The notes beneath the pieces were generated by a model, which was not told the DNA's origin, ran no database searches, and saw only the letters and a program-made list of their open reading frames with translations. A DNA stretch of 64,000 nt, taken from the NCBI GenBank assembly GCA_964036665.1, contig OZ038532.1, positions 1,302,001 through 1,366,000 on the forward strand. The letters run 5' to 3'. Source of the stretch: Gordius sp. MW1. Lineage: Eukaryota; Nematomorpha; Gordioida; Gordea; Gordiidae. The position numbers and the translations under genes were made by a program. Of this stretch, positions 35,660 to 46,346 are shown piece after piece; the stretch's first letter is position 1, and each line of letters starts with the position of its first letter.

Positions 35660-36540
35660 AAAAACCTTCGTTTCACAGTTTGGCCAATGGTAATTTTTTC
35701 ATTGGTCAGGAGCCAGGATACGGTAAAAGTGGATATAAATTCATAAGAGTCAAAAAAAACGAAAAAAAATTTTCGATTCACATTGGTGGCCAATGGTCAT
35801 TTTTTCCATTGGTCAGCAGCCAGGACACGGTAAAAGTGGATATAAATTCATAAGAGTCAAAAAAAAACGAAAAAAAAATTTTCGATTCACATTTTGGCTA
35901 ATGGTCATTTTTTCCATTGGTCAGCAACCAACGGACGGCCAAAAAGCCATATTATTAATGGTATTAACAAGAAATATCATATTAGTCAAAAAAAACGAAA
36001 AAAGAATTTTCGATTCACATTTTGGCAAATGGTCATTTCATTCCATTGGTCAGCAGCCAACGGACGGCCAAAAAGTCTTATTTTCAATGGTATTAACAAG
36101 AACAATATATTAATTTAAGCATAAAAAATAAAAAAAAATTTGGCCTCTCCGGGATTCGAACCCACATCAGGAGAGGCATAGGCTTTTGTAGGGGGGGGCA
36201 CAGGGACCCATATCAGTAGAGGCATAGGCTCTGCTAGGGGAGGGCATAGGGTAATTGTCAATGTTAGCCAAAAAAAACGAAAAAAATAAATTCGATTCAC
36301 ATTTTGACCAATGGTGATTTTTTTCCATCGGTCAGCAGCCAGTGGACGGCCAAAAAGTCATAATAGCAATGGTAGTAACAGGAACAATCATAATAGTAAA
36401 AAAAACGAAAAAAAAACTTGGATTCACATTTTGGCCCATGGTCATTTTTTTCATTGGTCAGCACCCAACGGACGGCCAAAAAGTCTTATTATCAATGGTA
36501 GTAACAAGAACAATCATAAGAGTAAAAAAAACCCGGGATT
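35660..36540 (+). repeat. Tandem array, about 110-120-bp unit (array 1)
   Basis: About seven imperfect copies. Each contains tggccaatggtcattttttc, cattggtcagcagcca, an aggacacggtaaaagtggat or acggacggccaaaaagtc variant, gtcaaaaaaaacgaaaaaaa, and tttcgattcacattttgg. A different piece (about 36120-36260) interrupts it and contains ctccgggattcgaaccc, a B-box/T-arm-like motif that recurs at 36532. Open frames across the array repeat the same short peptide and are not genes. Confidence 0.8.
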
Positions 36541-36584
36541 CGAACCCAAAAACTAGTTAAATTAATAATAGCAATTATTAATAA

Positions 36585-36715
36585 AAGTAAACAGCGTGAC
36601 AAGACATTCGGTGCAAGACAAGACATTCGGTGCAAGACAACACATTCGGTGCAAAACAAGACAAGACATTCGGCAAGACAAGACATTCGGTGCGTGACAC
36701 GAACAGCGTGACAAA
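36585..36715. repeat. Short tandem repeat, 'gacaagacattcggtgcaa' unit
   Basis: About six imperfect copies of aagacattcggtgcaagac are bounded by cagcgtgaca on both sides. Followed at 36728-36755 by gagcccataaattgcgtagcaatt, the inverted form of the conserved element end. Confidence 0.75.
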
Positions 36716-36759
36716 CAAAATGGAAAGTGAGCCCATAAATTGCGTAGCAATTAATAAAC

Positions 36760-38490
36760 AGCATTTAAACAATATCGCGTATACTTAGGAAATAATTCGT
36801 GCTAATCAATAGCGTGTATCCAAAAACAGTGGCTTAGCAAGGGTTTTATTGGGGGTGGGGCCGAACGTAAATTTATATTAAATGAAAAAGGGTACTGGTG
36901 GCTGTATAACTGTCTATCAGACTAAAGGGTCAAATGTTCTTTTTTTATTTTATCCACTTAGACAACAGAGTCCAATTCGCTTGAACTCGCAACTTTTCAA
37001 TATTTATCAATATTCCAATCACTTAGAGGCAATATGTAAAAAACGGTTTATCTAGTGCACACTAAATTTATTAAAATGATCTGTAAAATACCAATTGAAA
37101 CCGGTGTCATGACTGAAAATATTTTAAATTTCGCAGAACTATAGGATTAATAGAACATGTTGCATAACCCCTTTAGCTTATAGTATGCTTTATCCCCTTA
37201 ATAATAAAAATAATAGTTTCCCAAGAATATACCATTATAATATGACTTTTATTTGATTTTGCAAATAAACTACAAAATCGAGATTAATTTAATTCGCCGA
37301 TCTTGTTCAATAGAGCCTTGCTCGATAAGATTTTGAGCAGAACTCAGACAAAAATTTAAAATAATCGGGCTCAGGGCGGCCCTGTTGAGTCAGTCCAATC
37401 GAAGGCCGCATGGCCCAAGCAAACTCAATCCAACAAACCATGTAAAACATAATTTCCTAAAATTAACACAATTCTTTGAATTAATACGTTCCTACAGCGT
37501 TCCTCGTAATTATTTTTTGCTTACAATTATACTTGGTTTTAAATAAAAATACCGAGGCTTGGGTTGAGCTAAAATAAAAATGACTTTTCAAGGTCAGTGC
37601 TCAGAAAGTCATATATGAAGGCATAATTCTTTATGTTTTTTCATACATAATTAGAATAAATAAATTAAAGCACCTTTTCACTGATTTTAAATCACCTTAG
37701 GTCTAAAATAATTCAAATTGGGTTAAAGATATTAGCTTGGGGGCTAAAGGGCCTACGAATTTATATCCCGTGGGGACCGAAGAGACCAGGATTTTGTGAG
37801 CCTTCGCCCGACCCTTGCAATGCCACAGACAATAAACTTGTAACAATAATAGTAAGATGAGAAGGCGAAGTGTAGAAATGAGTAGGTAATGGCTGTGGGT
37901 ACAGAATGATCTATCCTTAGAATTTTATTATATTCATAAATAATTTACTTGGCAGCCGATTGTATCTACTTAAAATTAATTAAAATTGCAGTTGTAGACG
38001 TTAATGTCCTACATTATTACTAAATGTATAATGAGTTTATATAACCCAAGAATGGAATAAATGAATATTTATCGCTAAGGATTCGAGTTTAAATACACTT
38101 GTATTTAAGTTAATATGAATAATATCGGTAAATTGTAAGGTATTTAAATATCTAATATTCAATGTCTGGTATGTATTCAAAATGAATAGAGCGATATCAT
38201 ATATCCAAATGATAACGATACCATCTAATATTCTAATTGTATAATAAGAGATGTAAATATAGTGGTACTATACGGTTTTGCTAATTTTTTGAAGAAGATA
38301 ATAATAACCTTATTTAGGAGTGCCGCAATAACTTAAAGGTTTTATCTAATTAGCGCCATCTATAAACAATTTTAATTAGAAACCAATTTCACTATATATA
38401 TCACTCTCTATTAAAGCATGTGACTCGAAAATGATAACAGACATATAACGTTTTCGCTCTTATTAGAGCTCATCAGTATGCCATTGTTGA
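36760..38490. other. Intergenic DNA, no feature seen
   Basis: AT-rich sequence without recognised coding. Short frames only. Confidence 0.4.
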
Positions 38491-38497
38491 TTTTTTG

Positions 38498-38658
38498 TAG
38501 AGTTGTAAAGCTGGGTTTTGTTTGGTGCACCTTTCTAAGACTATTCTGGTCTGTTTTTCAAATTTAGACTTAGCCTAAAGGTCGGCTAGGTTCGTTTATG
38601 TTTAGTCGACTAAAACCTAAGGTCGGTCAAACAAAACTCAACCGTCTTTGCAACACTA
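38498..38658. repeat. hAT-type MITE copy
   Basis: tagagttgtaaagctgggtt at the left; aactcaaccgtctttgcaacacta at the right. The flanks attttttg and tttttttg may be a target duplication with one mismatch. Outside any recognised gene. Confidence 0.75.
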
Positions 38659-39147
38659 TTTTTTTGGCACTCCTAAAGTTATTATCATAGACTAATAAAA
38701 CCATAGATTGCCGAACAGTTGATTTTTGCACTGAAATTTATTGAGCAACTCAGGGCGTCATTACTATCGAACCACCAATATTCGCACTTGTGTTATAAAA
38801 AGATTCAGAGATTCCATTCCAGTGTATAAGTTTAAACTAAATTATTTTTTTTTATAGATTTCCTAAAAAATATCCTGAATTTTGAAAAAAATGGGTATTA
38901 CTTTTAGGTCCTGAATTTATATGTACCAAAAAGCCAAAAGACATTTTTATACATACACATTGAGGGAGACACTGTACTAATATTAAACTTGGATAAGTAA
39001 TCAAGTTATTTTAAGATGATTTAGATTAAATATCTTTATATGTTATTTTTTTTTAATAAATACTTTACATAATTTTAAACAAATCTTACATATTATTTGT
39101 TTTGAATAAATATCTTTATATGCCTTTGTTTTTAATATATAAACTAG

Positions 39148-39300
39148 TTGTAACATATTTTCTACACAAGGTCCTGCCATGCAGCTGCTGCAATAGTCAA
39201 AGCTGGTATCCCTGTATATGCCAGGAAAGGAGAGATAGACGAAGAATATATATGATGTATCGAGCAGGTATATATTTGTTGGAAGGAATATGAAGATGGA
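39148..39300 (+). pseudogene. Adenosylhomocysteinase (AHCY) pseudogene fragment
   Basis: The plus strand reads CNIFSTQ (39149-39169), then after a frame change [25 protein letters not shown], a stop where a tryptophan codon is expected, and CIEQVYICW. This matches the SAH hydrolase segment [21 protein letters not shown]...KGETDEEYLWCIEQ recalled from the family. The frameshift, the stop and the W-to-R change in 'VYAWKGE' show it is dead. No flanking exons or splice sites are seen, so it could be a processed copy or a captured fragment. Confidence 0.8.
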
Positions 39301-41700
39301 ATGAATTCAAGAACAGATAATAACCATCAAAAACAACACTTTATTACAAAAGATAGATTACTAGAAATAGAACAAATGGAACTACAAAACTAATATCACT
39401 TCACGAGGAATAACGAGGTATAAAATAATGCATTAATCGAAATAATACACAAACGTAACGTAATCTCACACTCTTCAATCCTCAACAATATTGTTTTGAT
39501 TATTTTACGTTTATATACTGTAGACCTTGTTTTTCAAAGATATTCAACAATTAAATTTGATTTTGGATGATGATAATGGTCTAACAAAATTAGTCCATGG
39601 CATGTATATTTGGCAGTACATTACCATTAAATGTCTTACTAATTTGTTTGCTAAAAATCTATGTTTATAATAAAGGCTGACACAAGTTTATAAAATTATA
39701 AATTATTGCTTTAAAAACATTAATTATATCTATATTTAAAATTTTTTAGACATAAAATGTTATTTTATTGATCATAAATTAATAAAATTTATAATATTTT
39801 TTTATTTTAAAGTTTTTGCTTTGATTTAATCATTAATTATATAATTTATCTAATTTTATTTGTTAGTCAGCCTTACATTTCTATTTGATGGGTTTTACAA
39901 GTCTTTATCACTCAGAACCAGAAGTTTGATTAATTTTAAAATGGTAACTTGTTCAAACCTTATGTTTTCATTTATATTATTTTATTATGCTTTCTACTTT
40001 ACAAGATTGATACAAGGCCTCATCTTGATTTTAAAATGTTTTTAAAAGGTATTAATTTATTCTTATATGTAATTTTAAAGGTATGTCAATGTGGGCAAAG
40101 GGATTGAATATAATCTGCTGCCAGTGGCAATGAGTGCATAGCTTATAACGGGTAGCACAGCCCAATCGGCCATGGAGGAGTGTGTTGTTATTCGTAATGC
40201 CAGTCAATTAAAAAACATGTATATATATATTTTCAAACGATTATATGCATGAACTGTATTGTAATTTATATTTCTATTTATACTTATGAAATAAACTTCT
40301 TAAAAAATTCTTTCGGATTCTTATCGTTGATCTCTCATGTTTAAGCAATCTTAAGTATTCCAAGCTGTTGCGACATCGACAACCTCCTTTTAGAATTAAG
40401 TAGGCAATAAATCCTGTCTCGTTTAGAGTTGCTAAACAACTCTTGAATATATCCTTATGATGAATTAGTAATTTTAATAAAAAACAAAATAAATTTTTTT
40501 TCTAAAACCATTGAAATAAAAGTTTTTAACCCTCAAGAGCATTCGTGGGGTACCACGGACCCCACTATAGTTATAAACTTAAATATAAAACGCATTTAAA
40601 TGCGAATTGATCTGGCATTTTCAGTAGCCTAATATTTTACCAAGAACTAAGTTTGAGAAAAATTTTATAACTTTTGTCCCACTACTTATTAAAATATAGC
40701 ATCTTTTTGGCCCCAGGGGTCCTGTGTACCACACGAATACTCTCACGTAAGTTTTTTTCTGTTGGAAAAAATGTATGTATTTTTTTTTCGTTTGATGATA
40801 TCTTTTACAAGTGTTTTTAATACATTTTGAACATTCTTTTAATAAAAAATCACGTTTATTTTGATTTATTTTAAGGTATATGATGTCAAGAGGATAAAAT
40901 GAGGGGAAGTTTTAAAATAACCATTATAATAATGGGGGTCCAGAAAATAGTTAACAAGTTTTGTAATGTTGATTAGATTCATATCAAAATTTATACCATC
41001 AATCTTAAGACCTTTATAAACACATGTTTAAAATTCAAATGGTTTGAAAAGAATACTTTAAAAGTTATAAGAAGTTAAAAAATATGCGCGTTCGGGATTT
41101 TCAGGAATGCTCTCGAGGGTTAAATATATTTTTTTTATCTTTTGCACATCATATTATAGATCAGGAATGGCGATCATTAAAGCCTCTACAAATTTTAATT
41201 AAATGAATCCCTAATTAGTACATCAATTTTGCTTTTTTTATAGTTTTTGAATAATATGAACCAACAATTTAAAACTAACATTAGGCAAAAATAAAATAAA
41301 ACTTTAATTTAAGGGTCAATAATTTGTTTAGTTGACAATTAATTAGTATTATGCGCTCGTAAAATTGTATGATGGGTACTTTATATGTAGTCAAATTTCA
41401 TATATAGAAAAATTAAAGTGTTAAATAAAAAATTAATGTTTTATAGCTAGTAGAAAATATATTATAGATGGCGCTAATGTCACTTTTAACGATGATATAT
41501 TATCTCTTACTAAATGTAGAAGTTCTGCACAATTTTAAATATTTTTAATTTAATTTAATATATTTATATCTTAACATAAGTTTTGCTTTTTTTGTTTGTT
41601 TGGGCTTTTGTAAACTTATATTAGCTCGATAGAAATTTATAAAATAATTATTAAATTCCAGCAAAATAAATTGCGCATAGGTTGATGACGGCCTACTAAA
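39301..41700. other. Intergenic DNA, no feature seen
   Basis: AT-rich with short unrecognised frames. aattatcagctgttcggc near 41707 is a solo end of the 'accatagactgccga' family and borders the Gypsy fossil. Confidence 0.4.
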
Positions 41701-41742
41701 TTACTTAAAAATTATCAGCTGTTCGGCCTCTATTAGTATAAA

Positions 41743-43996
41743 TTAAGATACGGGAATAAGAACGAAAGGACAATTTTTGTTTAAATAACAAAATCTAGCT
41801 ATGTGACCTTTTCTTCTGCAATTAAAACATATCAGTTCACCATAGTTATTTTTTTTATAATTTTGACCTTTAGTAATTTTATTAATATCATTATATACAA
41901 TAACTTTATCCTCCATTTCATTCATTGTCTTTTATAACTTATAGCTAATTCAAATACTCTTTTAAATTTTAACTTTAATTTTTAATCTATATCTTTACCT
42001 TCTGGAAACTTAATTCTGATCTCATTTTCTAATCCACTATTGTCTAAATTCAGTAAAAACCCCATCTCTTAAAATTTCATCTTCATCATCATAATCGCAT
42101 TTTGTTATTAGCGCCTTAAGTTTTTGAGCGTACTCTTTAATGAGTCTACCCCTCTTTTAGCCCTTAGAAAATTTAATCTGTGATAGAATATTGAATTTTT
42201 AATTCTAAATAATAAATTTGAATTAAGGATTAACTCATCATAGCTACAATCGTTTCTATGTTTAGGATATACCTTTGGTCTTAATTTTTTCAGCGTAGGG
42301 AGGCCAATGAATATGAGATATTTCTTCTTGCTTTCAGGCGCAACTTATTTAATTTCCATAGCGTTTTCTAAAATTATTAACCAGTCTTTAATGTCCACTT
42401 GGTCCGTAAATTGCTCTATTTATCGCAGATTACCATTTGGAATCAAGGTTGCTCCTTTAATTTTTCAAAGGTATATAAGCAACCTTTTATATGGAATTCC
42501 CAAATAGGCAGTGTTTATAGATGACATCATAATAACGGGAATAAATGACGAACAACATGTGTCAAATATTAAAGAAGTATTAAAACGGGTTGAAGAAGTA
42601 GGGATAATTACAACCCCGAGTAAAGTAAAGTTTCTCCAAGATTCCATTGTCTACTTAGGTCATAAAATTAGCTCTAAAGGCATTCAACCAACGGCAAAAG
42701 ACCAACAAACAAATCGGAACTCAAAGGATTTTTGGTTTTTGAATTATTTTGGTAAATTTATACCGATACTTAAACCACAATACGTCACATTACACAATCT
42801 CTAAAAAAGGAGTCTAAATGGGAATGGAGGAAAGAGGAAGAAGATTGTTTTAAGTAATAGTGTGGTTCCTTTTTTATTAAAGAAACCAATAGTTTTATAC
42901 ACAGATGAATGTGAAACGGGACAGGGGCGGTATTAATGCACGTGGAGTCTGATGGAAAAGAAAAACCCATTGCGTATGCATCAAGAGTTTTAACCTCAAC
43001 AGAAGAGGAATATTTTGCTATCGACAAAGAAGCTTTAGGTATCATATATGCTGTTAATAATTTCATTAATACATATTGAGAACATTCGTATTGAGAACAG
43101 ATCACAGACCTTTACAATACATATTTGGTTGCCAAGGACATCACTATAATTGCAACCTGCGACTACAAAGATGGAGTACAAAATTAATGGCATACGACTT
43201 GAAGTTGAGTAAATATCTGGCGATAAAAATAGCAGATTCATTTTCTCGGTTACCTACCCTTGTAGATGTTAGTGAAGACATTCACCTACACATGATTGAA
43301 GATTTAGAATTTGTTAGGGAAACGTTGGTGGAAGAAACAAGCAAGATTAGATTCTGTTATTGATAATCCGTTGCAATTAAAGCAAACCCGTCATCGATGA
43401 AATTAATCGTAAGCTATTTTACCCAAAGAAAAACGAATTATCCGTGGAAAATGATTTACTATATTGGATATTCGGCTAGTTCTTCCAAAAATGTTAAAGC
43501 AAGCTGTGCTCATAAATCTGCACACAGGATGGACATCCGGGGATATCGGGCATGAATGACCTAGAAAAATTTTTTGGTGGCCTAATATTAACGATAATAA
43601 TAAAAATTTCGTTCGCAGGTGTCAAAGCTGCCAACAAACTCGACTTAATATGCCCGAATCTCCCTTATAATTATGGCCTACTACGGAGGAGCCAATGGAT
43701 CGCGTACATATTGCTTTGGCAGGATCAGTTAACCAGAAATATTGGCTAGTCTTAGTAGATGCATATTTGAAAGAGCCAGAAGTAAGTATTCTAAATTAGC
43801 TACATTCAAGGGAAATTATCAAGGGGTTGAGGGAATGGTTTACACGGTCGGGAGCGCCTAAAGTCATAGTCATGGATAATGAGGGTCAATTTACGGGACA
43901 ACCATACTCAATTTTTACAAGAGCAAACGGAGTCAAACACTTTTGGACATCCCCATTTCACCCAAAATTAATTGTTTCTTTTGTTCTTATTCCCGT
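41743..43996. mobile_element. Ty3/Gypsy LTR-retrotransposon fossil, broken
   Basis: Pieces of a Ty3/Gypsy-type polyprotein are visible. There is a reverse-transcriptase part (about 42440-42790, with FIDDIIITG), an RNase H tail (about 43076-43290, with RTDHRPLQYIFG and IADSFSRLP), and integrase-like text (about 43520-43960), all on the plus strand. A CCHC zinc-knuckle piece (CFNCRRKGHIARFC) is on the minus strand at 41743-41925. The element is broken many times and its parts lie in opposite orientations, so it is rearranged. No LTRs are recognised. A short inverted repeat (gatacgggaataagaac, at about 41742 and inverted at about 43980) bounds it. It looks old. Confidence 0.75.
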
Positions 43997-44019
43997 ATCT
44001 GAATAATAGGTTATTAGCA

Positions 44020-44311
44020 TAGACTAATGAAACCATAGACTGCCTAACAGCTGATTTTTACTATTAAAATTATTCAGACACCAAAATAGCTGTCATATTG
44101 TGGGAAAAACTCAAAAATAGGTATATTTATACTTCTCCACTATAAAATATTGTAGAAAATAAATAAAACTAATAGCTCAATTTATAAATTAAAGAAATAA
44201 GTAAATTAGAACAATAAATTATGCTGAATTCTATTGTTTGGTTGCAATTTCCCACAATATGTCGCTTGCTATTGCTGAAAAATTATCAGCTGTTCGGCAG
44301 AGTCTATGGTA
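44020..44311. repeat. Inverted-repeat element, 'accatagactgccga' family
   Basis: The left end accatagactgcctaacagc+tgattttt is mirrored by gaaaaattatcagctgttcg+gcagagtctatggt at the right. The inner cagctgtcatattgtgggaa and ttcccacaatatgtcgc blocks are also inverted. Related partial copies lie at 9463, 38696 and 41707. Confidence 0.75.
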
Positions 44312-46295
44312 TAGTTGTTAAATTGCTAAGTAGCTTCAACTAAAAACGCGAGCACGAACACTAGCTGGGTAATATGCTAGTTTAACACAATGAGTGCTAG
44401 CTGCTCGGTGCGATAGTTTTAACAGTAGCAGTTAAAAATTCTCGTGAGGTTAGTCGAGCAGCCAAATCTGTTAAAAAATTTAGGAGGAGCTCGAGCAGTA
44501 AATTCGAGCAGATAGTAATTTGAATTGCTATTTGTTAAAATTACAATTTTTATTATATATCATAAATAAATTAAGAACTTTGTCCCTCCCCTTATTTTTT
44601 ATCCTCTTTCTCACCCCTTATTTTTTACCCTCTTTCTTACCAGATGGGAGATGGGGGGGGGGGGGGGTTTTGCCCCCCCCCCCCCCTTATTTTTATCCTC
44701 TTTTTCACCAGAGGTTGCCCCCCCCCTCTTATTTTTTATCCTCTTTCTCACCAGAAAGGAGATGGGGGGGGGGGGGGGTGTTTTGCCCCCCCCCCCTTAT
44801 TTTTTACCCTCTTTCTTACCAGATGGGAGGGGGGGGGGAGTGTTTTGCCCCTCCCCTTATTTTTTATCCTCTTTCTCACCAGAAAGGAGAGGGGGGGGGG
44901 GGTGGTGTTTTGCCCCCCCCCCCTTATTTTTTATCCTCTTGATCAGAAGATGGGGGAGGGGGTGTTTTGCTCCCCCCTTATTTTTTATCCTCTTTCTCAC
45001 CAGGGGGGAGGGGGGAGGTGTTTTGCCCCCCCCCTTATTTTTTATCCTCTTGCTCACCAAAGGGGAGATGGGGGGGGGTGTTTTGCCCCCCCCCTCCCCC
45101 TTATTTTTTTCCTCTTTCTCACCAGAGGGGAGATAGAAGAAGGGGGTGTTTGCCCCCCCCCCCCCTTATTTTTTACCCTCTTTTTCACCAGAGGGGAGAT
45201 GGGAGGGGGGGGGGGGTGTTTTGCCCCCCCCCTTATTTTTTACCCTCTTTTTCACCAGAGGGGAGATGGGGGGGGGGGGGGTGGGGGGGGCACCCCTTAT
45301 TTTTTGTCCTCTTTCTTATTAAAGGGAGGGGGGTGTTGTGCCCCCCCCCTTTATTTTTTATCCTCTTTCTTACCAAGGGGGGGGGGGGGGTTTTGCCCCC
45401 CAACCTTATTTTTTACTCTTTTTCTTACGAGGGGGGGCACCAATGAAAAAGAGGGATAAAAAAATTAGGGGGGGGGGAACACCCCCCCCCTCTCCCCTCT
45501 GGTGAGAAAGAGGATAACAAATAGGGGGGGGGGGGCCCCCTATCTCTCCTCTGGTTCGAAAGAGAAAAAAAATAAGGGGGGGGGGGAGCCCCCCCCCCAT
45601 CTCCTTTCTGGTGAGAAAGAGGATAAAAAAGGAGGGGGAGGGCAAAACACCCCCCCCCCCCCCCCCATCTCCCCTCTGGTGACATCTCCTTTCTGGTGAG
45701 AAAGAGGATAAAAATAAGGTACCCCCCTCCCATCTGGTAAGAAAAAAGGTAAAATATAAGGGGGGGCAAAACACCTAACCCCCCCCCCCCTGGTGAGAAA
45801 ACGATAAAAAATAAGGGGGCGGGGCCAAAACACCCCACCCCCCCCCCCCCCCTGGTGAGAAAGAGGGTAAAAAAGAATGGGGGGGGCAACCCCCCCCCCC
45901 CCCCCCCCCCCCCATCTTCCCTCTGGTGAAAAAGAGGATAAAAAATAAGGGGGGGGGCAAAACACCCCCCTCCCATCTGGTAAGAAAGAGGGTAAAAAAT
46001 AAGGGGGGGGGGGCAAAGTTCTTAATTTAATTATGATATATAATAAAAATTTTAATTTTAACAAGTAGCAATTCAATCTCCTATCTGCTCGAACTTACTG
46101 CTCGAGCTCCTCCTAAATCTTTTAACAGATTTGGCTGCTTCGACTAACCTCTCGAGCATTTTTACGTGCTACTGTTAAAACTATTGCACCGAGCAGCTAG
46201 CACTCATTGTGTTAAACTAGCATATTACCCAGCTAGTGTTCGTGCCATAGCACATAGTTAGCATTGCTAAAGTTAGCAATTTAACAACTCTAGTC
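44312..46295. repeat. Two-kilobase foldback structure with inverted tandem arrays of G/C runs
   Basis: The outer arms (about 44313-44585 and 46018-46292) are inverted copies: tagttgttaaattgctaa against ttagcaatttaacaact, gctgggtaatatgctagttt against aaactagcatattacccagc, and cagccaaatctgtta against taacagatttggctg. Between them are roughly fourteen tandem units of 55-75 bp in one orientation (about 44590-45440), then roughly ten in the opposite orientation (about 45440-46010). Each unit has ttattttttatcctctttct, caccag, ggagat, a G run, tgttttgc and a C run. The structure ends about 50 bp before the TTC19 start codon region. Long Pro/Gly/Phe open frames across it are artefacts of the repeat. 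Confidence 0.85.
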
Positions 46296-46346
46296 TATGG
46301 TTATTATCTTCTACTATTGTATCGTGGCGCACCTATCGTAAAAAGT

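Noticed and set aside
36120-36260. Possible tRNA gene
   Set aside because: Only the T-arm/B-box-like motif is present; no acceptor, D or anticodon stem can be drawn around it.
35660-36540. CRISPR-like appearance of regular repeats
   Set aside because: Units are imperfect, contiguous and without unique spacers, and the genome is animal; they are satellites.
35793-36560. Overlapping frames with repeated HFFHWSA..GRPKS-type peptides
   Set aside because: They are translations of the 110-bp tandem array; the mirrored array at 58-59 kb gives the same peptides on the other strand.
44644-45459. Long open frames (up to 271 codons) rich in Pro, Gly and Phe
   Set aside because: They are produced by the G/C-run tandem repeats in all frames and on both strands; the peptide repeats with the DNA unit and has no codon structure of its own.
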